This document shows positions 30,318 to 38,984 of a stretch of 43,800 bases of DNA, piece after piece. Origin of the DNA: Candidatus Woesearchaeota archaeon (GTDB taxonomy: Archaea; Nanobdellota; Nanobdellia; Woesearchaeales; UBA9989); the NCBI GenBank assembly GCA_013329045.1, contig DUKZ01000054.1, positions 1 to 43,800 of the forward strand, read 5' to 3'. Each line of letters opens with the position of its first letter. Position 1 is the stretch's first letter. Below the pieces are notes generated by a model. It did not search any database. It saw only the letters and a program-made list of their open reading frames with translations, and was not told where the DNA came from. The translations under genes and the position numbers were made by a program.

Positions 30318-31805
30318 TCATTTTTTCACCTTCCCCTCTTTTTCTATCTTCCCCAGCATGTTCTTGACAAATGTCTGTGACTCTTTCTCTTGGTTTATCT
30401 GCAAGACTATTCTTTTTTCTTGTTTTTTCTCTTTCTTTTGAGGACCCAGAGGCTGGGCACTGGCTTTTGGGGAGGTCTCATAGAACGCCCCAACAGCGCT
30501 TGGACGAAGGCCGATCCTTGGCTTGATGAAGACAGAAGAATGGAAGAGCGACCTGCCAAAGTTGACCTCAATCAATCGCATCTCCCTGAGCCGGGGGAGC
30601 CAGATTAAAGCGATGAGCATTCTTGCAATCCCTGAGAGAAGAAATAATGTCCGAATGACAACCACTCTCAGGAGCAGGCCGCCGGTGAGTGACCCAACAA
30701 AGATTGAGAGGCCGTGGAGCAGGTTAAAGTAGGCAACGCATCTTGTCCTCTTTTCAGGTGATGTTGCATCAAAAATGAAATTTCCTGCAGCGAGATTAAA
30801 ACCCCCCCAGACCATGCCTGAGAATGCCTGCAAGACCATCAGATAAGGAAGGGAGCTGCCAAAAAGCCAGAGCAACGGGACAAAAGGGATCAGGTAGCCA
30901 GTGATAAATAACACCTTCTTGCTGCCCTGGCTATCATTAAACTTTCCCCAGAGGCTAAGGGGGATGAGCCCTGCCAGGATCTCGATTGCGGTGAGCATGG
31001 TAAACTGCAGATAAGTCACATGGAGCACCTGGAACATGTAGACGACAAAAAAAGGGGAAGCGATGGTTGTTGCAAACCGAAAAAGACACATGAAGAGGAC
31101 AAACCTTCCATAGTTTGTCTCGCGAAGATGCCTGATAAAATCCACCAGTGAGAATGCAGCAGCAGGATTTGGGATTGATGGTTTCTCATACATCCTTGAG
31201 AGATAATATGCGGAGAGGAGCCGTGAGAGAAAAGCGAGAGAAAAAAGGATTGCAAAGCCAACAAGAAGGTTCTTTTCCCCAAAGAACTGGAGAATTGACC
31301 CTGCCGCCAAGGTGGATATGAAGGAGATAGAGCCTGCAATCCTGCTGCGCCTCCCAAAAAAGCTGCCGCGCTCATGGTCTGGCACAAGGTTACCAATGAG
31401 GGTTCGCCATAATGGGTTGATGAAGGTTCCCAACATGACAAACAGGCACATGAAGATAAGAAGCACAAAACCAGCATTTTTTTGGGGCGCAATGAGCGGT
31501 ATGAAAAGGATGGGAATCCAAAGCACTGCCTGCAGGGTCGCTGCAATAACAATCACCATCTTCTTTGACCTGAAAATATCCTGCACTTTGATTGCTGCAA
31601 GCTGGAAGAACGCACCGCAGAGCTCAGGGATCGATGCTAGAAGGGAGATGACCATATGAGAAGCATTCAGGAATAAGGCATAGGGAGCAATGAAGTTTGT
31701 CGTGCACCCTTCCATTAGTGAGAAAAATGATCCGTCAAGGATCGATGCCCGAAGGCTTCTCTTTGTCTCTTCCTTTTCATCTCCTGCACCAAGGCTCTGA
31801 TCCAT
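30318..31805 (-). CDS. MFS transporter
   Basis: This 495-aa protein has about 11-12 hydrophobic helices. Between helices 4 and 5 it has PDHERGSFFGRRSRIAGS, an MFS-type cytosolic loop, and a matching loop later (SPEKRTRCVAYFNLLHG). A Lys-rich soluble tail of about 80 residues ends the protein. The substrate is not evident; its position beside glycan genes suggests a sugar or a lipid-linked intermediate. It diverges from the GH57 gene. Confidence 0.85.
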   Translation of the reverse strand: MDQSLGAGDEKEETKRSLRASILDGSFFSLMEGCTTNFIAPYALFLNASHMVISLLASIPELCGAFFQLAAIKVQDIFRSKKMVIVIAATLQAVLWIPILFIPLIAPQKNAGFVLLIFMCLFVMLGTFINPLWRTLIGNLVPDHERGSFFGRRSRIAGSISFISTLAAGSILQFFGEKNLLVGFAILFSLAFLSRLLSAYYLSRMYEKPSIPNPAAAFSLVDFIRHLRETNYGRFVLFMCLFRFATTIASPFFVVYMFQVLHVTYLQFTMLTAIEILAGLIPLSLWGKFNDSQGSKKVLFITGYLIPFVPLLWLFGSSLPYLMVLQAFSGMVWGGFNLAAGNFIFDATSPEKRTRCVAYFNLLHGLSIFVGSLTGGLLLRVVVIRTLFLLSGIARMLIALIWLPRLREMRLIEVNFGRSLFHSSVFIKPRIGLRPSAVGAFYETSPKASAQPLGPQKKEKKQEKRIVLQINQEKESQTFVKNMLGKIEKEGKVKK

Positions 31806-31842
31806 CGCCGGCTTCTTTCATCCACCTGTTAATAAACACTAT

Positions 31843-31858
31843 GAGAAAAGTTTATATC
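31843..31858 (+). promoter_or_regulatory. BRE/TATA promoter of the GH57 gene
   Basis: GAGAAAAGTTTATATC repeats the GAAAAGTTTAWA consensus seen before the sigma-like and TFB genes. It lies about 45 nt before the ATG at 31902, leaving a leader of about 20 nt with a weak GGCGGA. Confidence 0.65.
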
Positions 31859-31901
31859 TTAAGACTTCTTTTTACCTGGATTGTTGTTTAGGCGGACATT
31901 C

Positions 31902-33191
31902 ATGGGAAAAAACGTTGCTTTCCTTTTTCATATGTACCAGCCCCCCTGGCAGGATGAGTATGTTCTCGAAAGAATTGTTGATGAATGCTATTCCTGGTTT
32001 ACTGCATGGCTTGCTGATCAGAGTGATTTCCACGCGACCGTCAACATCAATTATTCCCTCACGGAGCTTCTTGTCAAACATGGGCATACAAAAGTCATAG
32101 AAAATCTTGGAAGAGGAGTAGAAAGGGGATTGATTGAACTGACCAGCAGCGCTGCGTATCATGCATTGCTCCCCCTGATTCCTGAAAGGGAAATCTGGCG
32201 GCAGATAGAACTAAATGAGAAAGGCAATGGGAGTGTCTTCTCTGGAATCTGGAAGCCAGAAGGATTTTTCCCGCCTGAACTTGCATTTTCACCAGCACTA
32301 GCAAGAATCCTATCAGAGCTTGGGTACTCATGGACAATCAACGATGCTGTTGCCTATCAATGCCACAACGGTGATACCATCCCCCACCATGACATCGGCA
32401 TCCTCGAGGGCATCCCCTTGTTCTTCCGTGCAGACTGGAGCAACAAGTTTGCGATGGAATATCCAAAGAAGGGATGGGGCACAGATCGGTTCGTGACAGA
32501 CATGAATGGAGGGATCTCTGGATGGTTCCAAGGACGGGAGGGTTATCTTATTTTGGCTTTTGACATGGAAACTATTGGACATCACCTGAATGGGTTTTAT
32601 GATTTATGGCAGATGGAACAATTAGCAGACCATCTGAGAAGAAACCAGATAGCTCCTGTCACTATTTCTGCACTCTTGGGATTATTCCCGGAGAGAAGAG
32701 GATTGCCAGCACACAATGAACATGCCTATTGCAGCTCATGGTCCACACCTTTTGAAGACGTCAAACAGGCACCGTATCCCTTATGGTATCACCCCCAGAA
32801 TCCAACCCACAGCCGGCAATGGGACCTGCTCAATTATGCTGTTGGCCTTGTCAATTCATTAGAAGATGAAGGGATAATCAGTCCAGATCATCCTGTGAGG
32901 GGAATGCTCGATCGTGCCCTGAACAGCTGCCCTTTCTGGTGGGCAAACATCGGACGATGGAGCCCGGATATCATCATGGAAGGGGCAAAAAATGTGTATG
33001 GAGTGATAGAGGCCGCTGCGGATACATTGGAAAATGGCTATCGGCCGGTTGTTCACGCAGAAGCAAACAGATTGTATCAAGCAGTGCAGCTGTTTGTTGA
33101 GGGAAAACCAAGACCCAGGCCCCAAGGCATCGTCGAGGCACGAATGCGGGCGCGCCAAGGCTTTGCTCCAGCATTCGCTGGCGGAGACTGA
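31902..33191 (+). CDS. GH57 family glycoside hydrolase
   Basis: This 429-aa enzyme has the GH57 motifs: FHMYQPP at the N-terminus, GIWKPEGFFPPE (Glu nucleophile) and FDMETIGHH (acid/base Asp). It should act on alpha-linked glucans or related glycans. The region after residue 300 is the helical bundle common to the family. The ATG at 31902 is chosen over an upstream in-frame start because it fits the promoter. It sits in the glycan island, possibly turning over a storage or surface glucan. Confidence 0.9.
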   Translation: MGKNVAFLFHMYQPPWQDEYVLERIVDECYSWFTAWLADQSDFHATVNINYSLTELLVKHGHTKVIENLGRGVERGLIELTSSAAYHALLPLIPEREIWRQIELNEKGNGSVFSGIWKPEGFFPPELAFSPALARILSELGYSWTINDAVAYQCHNGDTIPHHDIGILEGIPLFFRADWSNKFAMEYPKKGWGTDRFVTDMNGGISGWFQGREGYLILAFDMETIGHHLNGFYDLWQMEQLADHLRRNQIAPVTISALLGLFPERRGLPAHNEHAYCSSWSTPFEDVKQAPYPLWYHPQNPTHSRQWDLLNYAVGLVNSLEDEGIISPDHPVRGMLDRALNSCPFWWANIGRWSPDIIMEGAKNVYGVIEAAADTLENGYRPVVHAEANRLYQAVQLFVEGKPRPRPQGIVEARMRARQGFAPAFAGGD

Positions 33192-33229
33192 CGATATCTT
33201 TTTATAACTCGGGCATCCTTCATGAGCAT

Positions 33230-34645
33230 ATGGGGGGAGTAAATAAACGAGCAATTCCTGTTGCTGCCATCGTAGCGTTCACGTTCTTTCTTGTCTTCTC
33301 ACCCCATATCGGCTATCGGTTTCCACTCCACATCGATGAATGGAGACACATCACGGAAGCAAAGCATATCGTTGAGGGAACATACCGGTTTGACCGAATG
33401 TCAGCCCTTGAATACCCTTTTGCAGCATTCCTCTCCCTTATCTTCAGAGCGGTGGATATCATACTCTTTTATCGGTTTTTGCCAGCACTCTTTGCCTGCG
33501 CATCAAGCCTTGCCCTCTTTTTTGTGATGCTGAGACTGACGGGAAAGTATCCTTCCGCACTCCTGGCCATGGTGTTTTTTGCCAGCCTTCGAAGCAATGT
33601 GAATGTGCTCGGGCTTTGGTTCTTGACGCCGCTTACCATGGCAATTCCCCTAATCTACCTGTTCTTCATATTCTTTCAAGAGGGAATTGATGGAGATCGG
33701 AAAAAAATGTGGTGGAGCATCGGACTATTGGCAATTACGTTCTTTATCCATCCATTATCAGCGTTGTTCACCATACCAATCATTGGTGTTTGCGGCATCA
33801 TCAAGTGGAAAAAGATAAAGGATATGATGATTCCCTTGATAAGCGGAGGGGTGATAACCCTTTTCAGCGGGATACTGCTCTTTCGTGCATATCTCTGGAA
33901 AGGAAGCATGGGAAAAACGCTCTGGATGATTGGAGAGATGCTCATCTTCAAGCATGGATGGGGAGTATTGGAGCTGGATATTGGGCTCTCATCGATCATA
34001 TCCTGGCTGCTGATTATCCTTGCACTTGTCGGGGCTGTGTTGTTGAGGAAAAGAATAGTATTCATTGCCTGGCCAGCAGTGCTCATCATCCTAAAGATAC
34101 TCTATGAATTGTTCCATATCGGCCTCTTCGTGCCATACCAACGATTGGTGTATTATCTTGCACTGGGGATAATTCCCCTCAGCGCAGCTGGAGGATACTA
34201 CCTGTTCAGAGAGATATTCCACATATCACCAAAAAGATGGAATGTGCCTCTCAGCTTCCTTTGCATCATGATCCTTATCATCGTGCCATTCATCGGGTAT
34301 GGCAAAACTGATGAACAAGTTGCAGTGTATCACATCATTGATGAGTATGATTACACGTCGTTGCTCGCACTCAAAGAGTTCCCAAAAGGAAGAGTTATGG
34401 CCCGGGTAGATTATTCTGCTGCAGTGCTTGCCATGACGCCGCATGAGATCTTTGCCACGTATTATTTTTATGGCGACCGAAAGGTTGTTGAGAAATTCTA
34501 CCAGCTCGAATATTGCGATGAGATGGAGGAATTCTACAAGACCAATAAGGTCGATTATGTTATCTTTTGGGCAGAGCCAAAATGCCCCTGGAACCTTGCA
34601 TATAAGGACAAGGTATTCATCTATGATGTCGGTGATATCAGGTGA
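33230..34645 (+). CDS. GT-C family membrane glycosyltransferase
   Basis: This 471-aa protein has about 10-12 hydrophobic helices, and HIDEWRHITEAKHIV in the first outside loop. An acidic motif in that loop is the hallmark of GT-C enzymes (PMT/ArnT/STT3-like) that use lipid-linked sugars. The C-terminal 100 residues form a soluble outside domain (MTPHEIFATYYFYGDRKVVEKFYQL). Its stop overlaps the GTG start of the next gene, so it is part of a co-translated cluster. Confidence 0.82.
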   Translation: MGGVNKRAIPVAAIVAFTFFLVFSPHIGYRFPLHIDEWRHITEAKHIVEGTYRFDRMSALEYPFAAFLSLIFRAVDIILFYRFLPALFACASSLALFFVMLRLTGKYPSALLAMVFFASLRSNVNVLGLWFLTPLTMAIPLIYLFFIFFQEGIDGDRKKMWWSIGLLAITFFIHPLSALFTIPIIGVCGIIKWKKIKDMMIPLISGGVITLFSGILLFRAYLWKGSMGKTLWMIGEMLIFKHGWGVLELDIGLSSIISWLLIILALVGAVLLRKRIVFIAWPAVLIILKILYELFHIGLFVPYQRLVYYLALGIIPLSAAGGYYLFREIFHISPKRWNVPLSFLCIMILIIVPFIGYGKTDEQVAVYHIIDEYDYTSLLALKEFPKGRVMARVDYSAAVLAMTPHEIFATYYFYGDRKVVEKFYQLEYCDEMEEFYKTNKVDYVIFWAEPKCPWNLAYKDKVFIYDVGDIR

Positions 34646-35463
34646 ACGCAAACATCTCTGTATTCATTATCACCTATAATGAGGAAAGAACCATCACAGA
34701 TTGCATAAGATCCGTCTCCTGGAGCAATGATATCGTCGTCCTGGATTCCAACAGCACAGACACGACAAAAAAGACTGTGTTGTCATTTCCTCAAACAAGG
34801 TTTGTCCAGAGAGCGTTTGATGATTTTTCAAGCCAACGAAACTATGGCCTCCATAAGATCACTTTTAAGAATCCATGGGTATTCATCATCGATGCGGATG
34901 AACGATGCCCAGAAGAGCTAGCGCAAGAGATGGCCCATGCGGCCAATGATAAAACAAAGGGAAAAAAATCCCCTGCATACCTCATCCGGAAAAAGGAATT
35001 TTTCCAGGGGAGAATGATGAAGCATAATACCTGCTATCCCGTGTGGTATGAGCGGCTTGTCAAACCAAAGGAAGTGAGGTTTGAAAGAGAGGTTCATGAG
35101 CACTTGGTCTTCAAAGGAAAACCAGGAAGACTCAAAGGGCACATCCACCATTACCCTTTTACAAAAGGATTATCACAGTGGATCTCAAAACATAACAACT
35201 ATTCTGATAGAGAAGCCTTGCTTGAATACTCAAGCACACCAAGATTCAGGATAAGAGAATTAATGAGCAAGAATGCCCCCAAGCGAAGAAATGCGATGAA
35301 AGCATTCTCCAGAAAGCTCCCATGCAGATGGGTGTTTTATTTCTTCTACAACCTCTTTTTTCGGTTGGCATTTCTTGACGGCATTCCAGGGATCCATTTC
35401 CTCTTCCTCAAAACATGGTATGAGTTCATCATCAGCCAGAAGGTGGCGGAGCTTCGAGGATGA
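34642..35463 (+). CDS. GT2 glycosyltransferase (WaaE/KdtX-like)
   Basis: This 273-aa enzyme starts at GTG (GTGA overlap with the stop before it). It has ISVFIITYNEERTITDCIRSV, IVVLDSNSTDTTK, SSQRNYG and FIIDADERCP (DADE as the metal site). VHEHLVFKG and HIHHYPF follow, the acceptor region of WaaE/KdtX-type glucosyltransferases. It should add a sugar to a lipid-linked or surface glycan. Translation is coupled to both neighbours. Confidence 0.9.
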   Translation: MNANISVFIITYNEERTITDCIRSVSWSNDIVVLDSNSTDTTKKTVLSFPQTRFVQRAFDDFSSQRNYGLHKITFKNPWVFIIDADERCPEELAQEMAHAANDKTKGKKSPAYLIRKKEFFQGRMMKHNTCYPVWYERLVKPKEVRFEREVHEHLVFKGKPGRLKGHIHHYPFTKGLSQWISKHNNYSDREALLEYSSTPRFRIRELMSKNAPKRRNAMKAFSRKLPCRWVFYFFYNLFFRLAFLDGIPGIHFLFLKTWYEFIISQKVAELRG

Positions 35464-36548
35464 GACTTTCAACATTTGCGCCGCTCTTCCTGAATAATCG
35501 CCTGACAGAAATCACTCTTTACACCACGGGAAAATGCAATTTCTCCTGCGCCCACTGCTTTGTCGCCCGGAGGCTCAACAAGAAATATGATGAATTAACA
35601 CTTGATGAACTAAAGAAGATAGGATCATTTGTTCCGGCACTGCAACGCATCTCTCTTTCCGGCGGAGAACCATTTCTCAGGAAGGACATCAAAGAGATGG
35701 CAGTGCTCTTCTCTAACAGCTGGCGTGCTGAGCATGTTGTCATCCCCACAAACGGCCACTTCACCAAAAATATCACTGAGACAATAGAGCACTTTGGGAA
35801 GAATGGAAAGGGCAGGCTTCGCATCCTTTTTTCGCTCACCGGCATCGGAAAAGAGATGGAAGCATTTGTCAGAGTCCCTGGCTCGTTTGAACGCTGGAAA
35901 CAATCACTTGCGAGCGCAAAGGATGCAGCAAAAGACTGCCCGAATGTGGAACTGGGCGTGCTCTCCTCTTATCATGAACAAAACCAGGACCGCTTCTTTG
36001 AGCTGATGGATTTTGTTATGAATGAATGCGGGATAGAGGATTTCAGCTTTGCGCTTGTTCGTCCGCACAAGCGCTATAGGCCAAAACTCAACCTTGATCG
36101 CTTTGAGCAGGTGCTCTTGGAGTATTACAAAAAAAGAAACAAACAACCCGCATTTACCAGGGCATATCGTGAACTCTACCGGGAGATGCTGCTCTCTTAT
36201 TACCGCAACCCAAGGATGATTGTTCCCTGCCAATCCGGCAAGATGAGGATTGTCATCTCGCCTGAAGGTGATGTATACCCCTGCGAGACGCTTGGCTTTC
36301 CAGCAGACCATCCAGAACCCTGGCACATCGGCAATCTCCGGGAAAGCGGATATAATTTATCCAACCTGATGAGATCCTCAAGGGCGCAGACTCTTCATCG
36401 CAAGATCGTCCGGGACAAATGCCACTGCCATGACGGATGCGACCTCTCCCTCAGCCTCCTTGCCTCTACCCCATTTAAATTGAAAATATTTTTTCGGGGG
36501 ATGAAGTATCTCATGATGCCCTCGCCGGGCAGGGGAGCATCTGGATAA
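35460..36548 (+). CDS. Radical SAM/SPASM protein
   Basis: This 362-aa protein has CNFSCAHC near residue 27, SLSGGEPFLRKD, and a C-terminal SPASM-like set (VPCQSGKMRIVI, DVYPCETLG, KCHCHDGCDLS). It overlaps the GT2 gene by 4 nt. With the SPASM gene at 28539 it suggests a radical modification step in the glycan or glycoprotein pathway. The final 35 residues are hydrophobic and basic and may sit at the membrane. Confidence 0.88.
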   Translation: MRLSTFAPLFLNNRLTEITLYTTGKCNFSCAHCFVARRLNKKYDELTLDELKKIGSFVPALQRISLSGGEPFLRKDIKEMAVLFSNSWRAEHVVIPTNGHFTKNITETIEHFGKNGKGRLRILFSLTGIGKEMEAFVRVPGSFERWKQSLASAKDAAKDCPNVELGVLSSYHEQNQDRFFELMDFVMNECGIEDFSFALVRPHKRYRPKLNLDRFEQVLLEYYKKRNKQPAFTRAYRELYREMLLSYYRNPRMIVPCQSGKMRIVISPEGDVYPCETLGFPADHPEPWHIGNLRESGYNLSNLMRSSRAQTLHRKIVRDKCHCHDGCDLSLSLLASTPFKLKIFFRGMKYLMMPSPGRGASG

Positions 36549-36554
36549 TTTGAT

Positions 36555-36630
36555 CTGCCCCTGTCTACACCTACCTACACCTACTTCCCCTATCTACACC
36601 TACCACCTACACCCCTATCTCACCTATCAT
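36555..36630. repeat. C-rich tandem repeat (CTACACCTAC-like)
   Basis: Degenerate copies of CTACACCTAC repeat over about 75 bp just after the radical SAM gene. No hairpin, no spacer pattern. Strand composition (C-rich, G-poor) is strongly skewed. Confidence 0.75.
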
Positions 36631-36707
36631 TCTCATGAACATAACCATTCGCATATGTTTTCCTGAAGAGCAATATCTATTAAAGCTGATATGTGAGCTT
36701 ATTGGCT

Positions 36708-37241
36708 ATGGAGCCACTTGTCCATCTTATCGTTCCCGTCCTGATAGTCCTGGCATTCAAGCCAAGATTGGATAAGAGACTTGTCCTTGGGCTCTCTGTG
36801 CTCACCGTGCTTCCTGACCTTGATGTGATCGTCGGGCATAGAAGCCTGTTCCACAACATCTTTTTTGTCATCATAGCAAGCCTCTTTGTCTTGCTCTTGT
36901 TCTTCCTCGCAAAATCCAGCAAGAGGATGACTGCGAATGCAGGATATCTGTCTCTCTTCTACCTCTCATCACACCTTCTCTTTGATATTGGCAGGCCAGG
37001 CATTCCCTTCTTTTACCCAATTTCTGATAGGTTGTATGGAGTGAGCATCCGCGTGCTTGCATCATCTGCGGGGGGAATAGCAAATGGGCTCTCCCTTCAT
37101 TTAGACCCCGCCTTTGTCATCAATGACCTGAGTCTTGGGACAACGATGGTCAACAGTCCAGCCATCAATACCTTTGGCGTGATGCTCCTCTTAGTGGTCA
37201 TCATCCTCGGGCTCTCTTCCTGGAGGAGGAAAGAATGGTAG
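36708..37241 (+). CDS. DUF457/YdjM-like membrane metal-dependent hydrolase
   Basis: This protein of about 177 aa has 4-5 helices and the family motifs PDLDVIVGHRSLFHN and SHLLFDIGRPG, whose Asp and His residues are thought to hold a metal. Family members (LexA-regulated YdjM relatives) have unknown substrates. Starts at ATG 36708 or a GTG five codons upstream are both possible. It overlaps the next GT2 gene by 7 nt. Confidence 0.82.
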   Translation: MEPLVHLIVPVLIVLAFKPRLDKRLVLGLSVLTVLPDLDVIVGHRSLFHNIFFVIIASLFVLLLFFLAKSSKRMTANAGYLSLFYLSSHLLFDIGRPGIPFFYPISDRLYGVSIRVLASSAGGIANGLSLHLDPAFVINDLSLGTTMVNSPAINTFGVMLLLVVIILGLSSWRRKEW

Positions 37242-38167
37242 AGATCAGCGTGTGCATTGCGACGTATCAAAGGCCGCATGGCCTATCACGGCTGCTCTCC
37301 AGCCTCGAGCGCCAGAAAGATATGGAGTTTGAATTAGTGATTGTTGAGAATGACATACAGGAACACATGAGAACACTTGTCGAAGAATTCTCCCAAAGGA
37401 CAAGCATCCCCTGCACATATGCCCTCGAACAAAGAAGAGGGATATCATATGCCCGGAACAAGGCTCTTAGCATGGCAAAAGGAAGATATATCGCATTTAT
37501 CGATGATGATGAGATCGCGACGGATACCTGGCTTTATCACCTCCATTCCACAATAAGGAGATACCCTTGCGATGGGGTGCTTGGCAGGATAGTCCATATC
37601 TACCCAAAAGGATCCTCAGGCCACCTAAACTATAATAATTTCCCGGATGATCTCCCGACCGGCTCAACACTTGATGGGATGGCAACAAGTAATACGCTTG
37701 TCAAGAAAGACGCCCTTCTGAAGTATAAGGGACCGTTCTCTGCAAGCTACAAGAATTATAGCGGGGAAGATGCAGCACTCTTCAAAAAGATGGTTACTGA
37801 AGGACATGTTTTTGTTGTGTGCCAGGAAGCGGTCACGTATGAATACATCCCAGCAGTCAGAACAACAATAAAGTGGGGATTGGAGAGAAAATTTAGCTAT
37901 GGAAACGCAATCACTAATGTCAGGATAAGACATAAGCAGAGAGTTTCCTTTTTCAAACCACTCATCGGCCTGGTTTATCATACAGGAGTATTCTTCCTTT
38001 GCCTTCCCTTTGGCAAGAAACATTCTGTCCCCCACATGGGCGAAGCCGCATATCGCCTTGGCATGCTCTTTGCGGTTATTGGGCATCGCATGGAATACTA
38101 CAAGACATCCAGGTCGCAGGATATCCCCCCTCAGAAAATGAAAAACTATATAAATCCGATCAAGTGA
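37235..38167 (+). CDS. GT2 glycosyltransferase
   Basis: This 310-aa enzyme has ISVCIATYQRPHGLSRLLSSLE, ELVIVEND, RGISYARNKALSMAKGRYIAFIDDDE (DDD metal site) and YSGEDAALFKKM (the ED catalytic pair). A C-terminal amphipathic or hydrophobic segment (LIGLVYHTGVFFLCLPFG) may anchor it to the membrane. It belongs to the glycan cluster and overlaps the previous gene by 7 nt. Confidence 0.9.
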   Translation: MVEISVCIATYQRPHGLSRLLSSLERQKDMEFELVIVENDIQEHMRTLVEEFSQRTSIPCTYALEQRRGISYARNKALSMAKGRYIAFIDDDEIATDTWLYHLHSTIRRYPCDGVLGRIVHIYPKGSSGHLNYNNFPDDLPTGSTLDGMATSNTLVKKDALLKYKGPFSASYKNYSGEDAALFKKMVTEGHVFVVCQEAVTYEYIPAVRTTIKWGLERKFSYGNAITNVRIRHKQRVSFFKPLIGLVYHTGVFFLCLPFGKKHSVPHMGEAAYRLGMLFAVIGHRMEYYKTSRSQDIPPQKMKNYINPIK

Positions 38168-38204
38168 GAAAACCAGGGGTTGTGGAAAAAATAGGAGATC
38201 ATGA

Positions 38205-38975
38205 ATGGATAAAAAAAAGGTATTATCAAGTGTTCACCTCATCGACATTCTTATTGTTGCAGCACTGGTCATGCTTTTCCTTGTCGCCCTTCGCCTCGTC
38301 ATTGTGGGAAGAGAAGAACAATATATACCAATAGGCATCCATCTGACAAATCAACAGAGCTATCTCATCGAGAAAATTGCTCTCGGAGATGCCTTTGTCG
38401 ATCAGGCTGGCAATACCATAGGCACCCTGCAGGAGCTCAGGGTCGTCCCAACACCAGCAGTAAATGTCTATGACGCTGATCTCTCCATCAATGTCACGCT
38501 CAAAAAAAGCTATATCGGCGGCAAGCCATCATTCAACAAAAAGCAGCTCTTCATTGGCACCCCTCTTACCCTGGAATCAGGCATGTACAGGGCAGATGGC
38601 ATTGTCACGTGGATCAACGAGAGCAATATCCTCAACCAATCATGGAAAAATGTCAGCTTACTTGTCCATGAGGTGCGGCCCTTTGTTGCTGAAACGCTCA
38701 AACCCGGACTCATTGCCCACCGAGGACAAGAGCCAATCGCGCGCATTCTTGCAGCGCATGCTGCTAGCTCACCAACTAAAGCACTCGTTGTCAAGGACAA
38801 TTCGCTCTACCAGGATGATGATCCATATTATGATGTTGAAGTGAATGCTACAATCCTTGTTGACGAAACATATTATCTCATTACTTTCAACAATATACCA
38901 GTGAAGATAGGCAGGACACTCTTTATCGATTTTGGGAATGTAGAAGTCTATGGTTTTGTCACAAGGATAGAATGA
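38205..38975 (+). CDS. DUF4330-like membrane-anchored protein
   Basis: This 256-aa protein has one N-terminal helix (IDILIVAALVMLFLVALRLVIV) and a beta-rich outside domain. It resembles DUF4330 proteins found beside polysaccharide genes: the VHLIDILIVAAL start, GNTIGTLQEL and KIGRTLFIDFGNVEVYGFV near the end. The role is probably in assembling or exporting the glycan, by neighbourhood only. Its stop lies within an 11-bp near-duplication (38965-38988) before the next gene. Confidence 0.65.
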   Translation: MDKKKVLSSVHLIDILIVAALVMLFLVALRLVIVGREEQYIPIGIHLTNQQSYLIEKIALGDAFVDQAGNTIGTLQELRVVPTPAVNVYDADLSINVTLKKSYIGGKPSFNKKQLFIGTPLTLESGMYRADGIVTWINESNILNQSWKNVSLLVHEVRPFVAETLKPGLIAHRGQEPIARILAAHAASSPTKALVVKDNSLYQDDDPYYDVEVNATILVDETYYLITFNNIPVKIGRTLFIDFGNVEVYGFVTRIE

Positions 38976-38984
38976 AAAGATAGA

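Noticed and set aside
36555-36630. C-rich repeat as a CRISPR or an origin
   Set aside because: Units are short, degenerate and have no spacers or inverted structure; no replication gene is next to it.
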